DNA of 31,661 nt from assembly GCA_035304085.1 (NCBI GenBank), contig DATGQT010000042.1, positions 1 to 31,661 of the forward strand, read 5' to 3'. Both the position numbers and the translations under genes were made by a program. Shown here piece after piece: positions 30,633 to 31,661 of the stretch (the first letter of the stretch is position 1; the number at the start of each line of letters is the position of its first letter). The DNA is from DATGQT01 sp035304085 (GTDB lineage: Bacteria > Bacteroidota > Rhodothermia > Rhodothermales > Rubricoccaceae). The notes under the pieces were generated by a model. The model did no database searches, was not told the origin of the DNA, and saw only the letters and a program-made list of their open reading frames with translations.

Positions 30633-31157
30633 GGCGGGGGCGTCGTCGGAGCCGAGCCAGCCCTCGGGGATCCCGGCGAGGGTGCGCAGGTAGTCCGCGG
30701 CGAGCGGGAGGGCCGACAGCGGGTCCCCGCTCGCCGTGCTCGGGAGCGCCTCCGGGACCGGCACCGCCTTGCCGGTCCGGGCGTCGACGGCGACGAAGAC
30801 GAGCGTCGCGAGGGCGCGGACGGCGCGGTCTTCTTCCCCGGCCACGACCACCCGCACCTCGAAGCTCCGCGTCCCGATCGCTTCGATCCAGCTGCCCAGC
30901 TCCAGCCGGTCGCCGACGAAGGCGGGCCGCAGGTACGCCACCTCGACGTTCCGCGCCGGGTAGGCGACGCCGGAGCGGGCGGAGCCGACGATGGAGAAGC
31001 CGAGGCGGTCGTCGAGCACCTCCACGCGGTGGCTCATCACCATGTCCACGTAGGCGCCGGAGGCGAGGTGCCCGTAGGGATCGGCGTCGGCGAACTTCAC
31101 GCGCTCGTGGCTGACGAGCACGCGGCCCCGGAGGGCGGCCATCGGGAGGTCGGTCAT
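30627..31157 (-). CDS. Hot-dog fold acyl-CoA thioesterase (4HBT/YbgC-like)
   Basis: A 176-residue cytosolic thioesterase hydrolysing acyl-CoA or a related thioester. VKFADADPYGHLASGAYVDM (20-39) is the 4HBT signature, with Asp27 as the expected catalytic residue, followed by the hot-dog helix and strands (NVEVAYLRPAFVGDRLEL, SFEVRVVVAGEE, ATLVFVAVDARTGKAVP). The acyl specificity is unknown. ATG at 31157 is chosen; the upstream extension to 31262 is Arg/Pro-rich and overlaps the next gene's end. It lies 64 nt after the small secreted protein gene, so the two may share a transcript. Confidence 0.9.
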   Translation of the reverse strand: MTDLPMAALRGRVLVSHERVKFADADPYGHLASGAYVDMVMSHRVEVLDDRLGFSIVGSARSGVAYPARNVEVAYLRPAFVGDRLELGSWIEAIGTRSFEVRVVVAGEEDRAVRALATLVFVAVDARTGKAVPVPEALPSTASGDPLSALPLAADYLRTLAGIPEGWLGSDDAPAT

Positions 31158-31221
31158 GGCGGGTCTGAGCGTGGGGTGTCGGTTCGGGGGGCGTGGCGAG
31201 CGACGGGCGGTCAGCGCCGTG

Positions 31222-31632
31222 CTACCGCAAGGGACACCGGACCCACGTGCGCGGCTCCCCATCCTTCTCGCTGGTCTCCTCGTTGCCCCGGTAGATCAGC
31301 CTGACGCTGGTCTCGCTCAGCGCGTTCACCTCGAACACGAAGCCGCCCATGTCGAGGCCTTCGGCGATGACGATGGCGCCGCGTACGCCGGCCGCGCGGG
31401 CCTCCTCGGCGCTCCACGGCACGTAGACGCCCGCGTACGCCAGGCTCCACTCCGCGTCCTCGTCCGGCCGCTCCAGCCAGACGTACCGCCCGTCGCCTGT
31501 GAACAGCCGCAGCGACACCTCGCACTGCCCCGGCTCGCTCCACGAACCGACGAGGAGGTCGTAGTTCACGGGCTGGGCGCGCGGCGCGTGTGGGAGGGTG
31601 AGCAGCACGAGGCCGAAGGCGAGGGCTTTCAT
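31222..31632 (-). CDS. Small secreted protein of unknown function
   Basis: A 136-residue exported protein. Residues 1-19 form a signal peptide ending R-A before Gln20. The mature part begins DLLVGSWSEPGQCEVSLRLF, resembling the first strand of lipocalin-like or 'copper resistance/NlpE-like' small beta barrels, and ends TWVRCPLR. Cys37 and Cys133 sit near the two ends and could form a disulfide, which fits a periplasmic location. I do not recognise a defined family. The start codon lies 29 nt from the window edge, so its promoter is mostly outside. Confidence 0.78.
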   Translation of the reverse strand: MKALAFGLVLLTLPHAPRAQPVNYDLLVGSWSEPGQCEVSLRLFTGDGRYVWLERPDEDAEWSLAYAGVYVPWSAEEARAAGVRGAIVIAEGLDMGGFVFEVNALSETSVRLIYRGNEETSEKDGEPRTWVRCPLR

Positions 31633-31661
31633 GGTCGGGAAGAGACGGTCTGGAGAAACGG

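Overview
This window reads as chromosomal DNA of a very GC-rich Bacteroidota-lineage bacterium, most likely Rhodothermota (Rubricoccaceae/Salinibacter-like; inferred from content, not from a marker-gene search). Two secreted beta-propeller proteins end in type IX secretion (T9SS) sorting domains and a third secreted protein carries lamin-tail domains. ClpC, an A-type iron-sulfur carrier, NAD-dependent DNA ligase, FolD and an archaeal/fungal-type Asd are ordinary housekeeping genes. Almost no start codon has a Shine-Dalgarno sequence; most leaders are pyrimidine-rich, as expected in this phylum.

Layout: 103-3705 (minus), tandem T9SS-exported beta-propeller paralogues; 3840-5533 (plus), a small DUF4177-like protein, a rhomboid protease and two small acidic proteins; 5622-8613 (minus), iscA-type gene then clpC, closed by a strong two-sided terminator; 8907-10892 (minus), lamin-tail surface protein; 11223-16602 (plus), RodZ-like protein, ligA, a DUF6913-like protein and a sodium:solute symporter; 16623-19879 (minus), folD, zwf, pgl (one-carbon metabolism and the oxidative pentose phosphate branch); 19999-21683 (plus), asd and a GNAT acetyltransferase; 21699-25782 (minus), an accessory-looking stretch with an unrecognised protein, a class III cyclase-like protein coupled to an AlkZ-like DNA glycosylase, and an NmrA-like oxidoreductase behind a promoter with a built-in operator; 25844-27100 (minus), icd; 27343-30493 (minus), a probable operon of PLP decarboxylase, DUF2255, DUF2993-like lipoprotein and OsmC; 30627-31632 (minus), a hot-dog thioesterase and a small secreted protein.

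The most unusual structure is a recurring class of short tandem repeats (7, 8 or 9 bp units) at gene borders. The unit sequence differs at each locus, but arrays often come as two arms in inverted orientation with the same period and copy number: 5 x 9 bp facing 5 x 9 bp at 10996-11099, 4 x 8 bp facing 4 x 8 bp at 18866-19005, and heptamers facing heptamers at 27107-27202. One such cassette lies in frame inside asd and adds about 30 residues before the catalytic cysteine. A related heptamer block writes the last residues and stop codon of the gene ending at 15032. The second lead is the cyclase-like/AlkZ-like gene pair, which might be a nucleotide-signal-linked DNA repair or defence module; this is inference only.
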